Of a stretch of 64,000 bases of DNA, positions 63,899-64,000 are shown one piece after another. The notes beneath the pieces were generated by a model. It saw only the letters and a list, made by a program, of their open reading frames with translations, was not told where the DNA came from and made no database searches. Position numbers and translations under genes: made by a program. The stretch is from contig NZ_FUXG01000012.1 in NCBI RefSeq assembly GCF_900167095.1, positions 1 through 64,000 on the forward strand, written 5' to 3'. Positions within the stretch are counted from its first letter, which is position 1. Every line of letters begins with the position of its first letter. The stretch is from Oceanospirillum multiglobuliferum. GTDB lineage: Bacteria > Pseudomonadota > Gammaproteobacteria > Pseudomonadales > Halomonadaceae.

Positions 63899-64000
63899 TT
63901 ATTCTACTTTGCTCTGCTCACTTGCTGTAGGCCGATCAGAATGTCCTAAGTCTCGTGCCGGATCAATATGATCGCGTATCCGGCGTTTGATCACTTTGGC
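63899..64000 (-). CDS. C-terminal end of an unidentified minus-strand gene
   Basis: The last 33 codons of a gene that continues beyond the window, ending at TAA (63901-63899). The peptide AKVIKRRIRDHIDPARDLGHSDR followed by a polar tail is not enough to identify it. It is convergent with the stress-protein operon. Confidence 0.5.
   Translation of the reverse strand, partial: AKVIKRRIRDHIDPARDLGHSDRPTASEQSKVE

Overview
The window looks like chromosome of a marine gammaproteobacterium, most likely of the Oceanospirillales/Oceanospirillaceae type. The reasons are a mid-range GC content, the neighbouring fdxA-mutS pair, a tesA divergent from a ybbA-ybbP-like transporter, a TRAP transporter used for an aromatic acid, and gammaproteobacterial protein sequences throughout. 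The genus is an inference. No rRNA, tRNA or CRISPR array was seen.

Layout. 1-1171: the end of an IS200/IS605-type TnpB element has removed the 3' end of a response regulator/diguanylate cyclase gene. 1168-6119: that gene's hybrid histidine kinase and two periplasmic binding proteins. 6159-11721: a K+/H+ antiporter-like protein, an alanine/glycine:cation symporter, an SDR protein and a LysR regulator. 11722-14064: an accessory patch with an AT-rich unknown gene and a HigBA toxin-antitoxin pair beside integron-like sequence. 14117-29445: housekeeping and core genes (BolA, DUF3422, an ABC exporter with TesA, an amidotransferase, a DMT exporter, a HugZ-like protein, metE/metR, fdxA, mutS) with one AT-rich orphan. 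29651-31492: a membrane protein and hpaR. 31573-37725: cold-shock protein, oxyR, and putA with a divergent Lrp-type regulator. 37763-38582: MntA-HepT toxin-antitoxin. 38650-43999: transporters, a nitrilase-type hydrolase, a LuxR regulator and a MobA-like ring hydroxylase. 43986-47696: a second accessory patch with HipA/HipB, RES/Xre and a single complete integron gene cassette with its attC site. 47760-63764: a homoprotocatechuate (4-hydroxyphenylacetate) catabolic cluster.

The catabolic cluster contains three transcription units. Unit 1 (minus) is a second HpaD-like dioxygenase, a GlcG-like protein, an aldehyde dehydrogenase, an MFS exporter and HpaD. Unit 2 (minus) is hpaG1-hpaG2-hpaH-hpaI, followed by the AraC-type activator hpaA. 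Unit 3 (plus) is hpaE-hpaF, TRAP dctPQM and a universal stress protein. Together they encode import, extradiol ring cleavage, semialdehyde oxidation, isomerisation, decarboxylation, hydration and aldol cleavage to pyruvate and succinate semialdehyde. The usual entry hydroxylase HpaBC is not in the window.

The strongest new observation is regulatory. A 12-bp palindrome of the form TTAAYATRTTAA occurs at all three hpa promoters and also in front of the distant membrane protein-hpaR pair. At two promoters one copy fills the -35/-10 spacer and the second covers the start site. This predicts a HpaR regulon that includes an uncharacterised membrane protein about 16 kb away. A second clear signal is three 18-bp palindromes spaced exactly 41 bp apart in front of the hipA-hipB pair. 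Four different toxin-antitoxin families occur within 33 kb.
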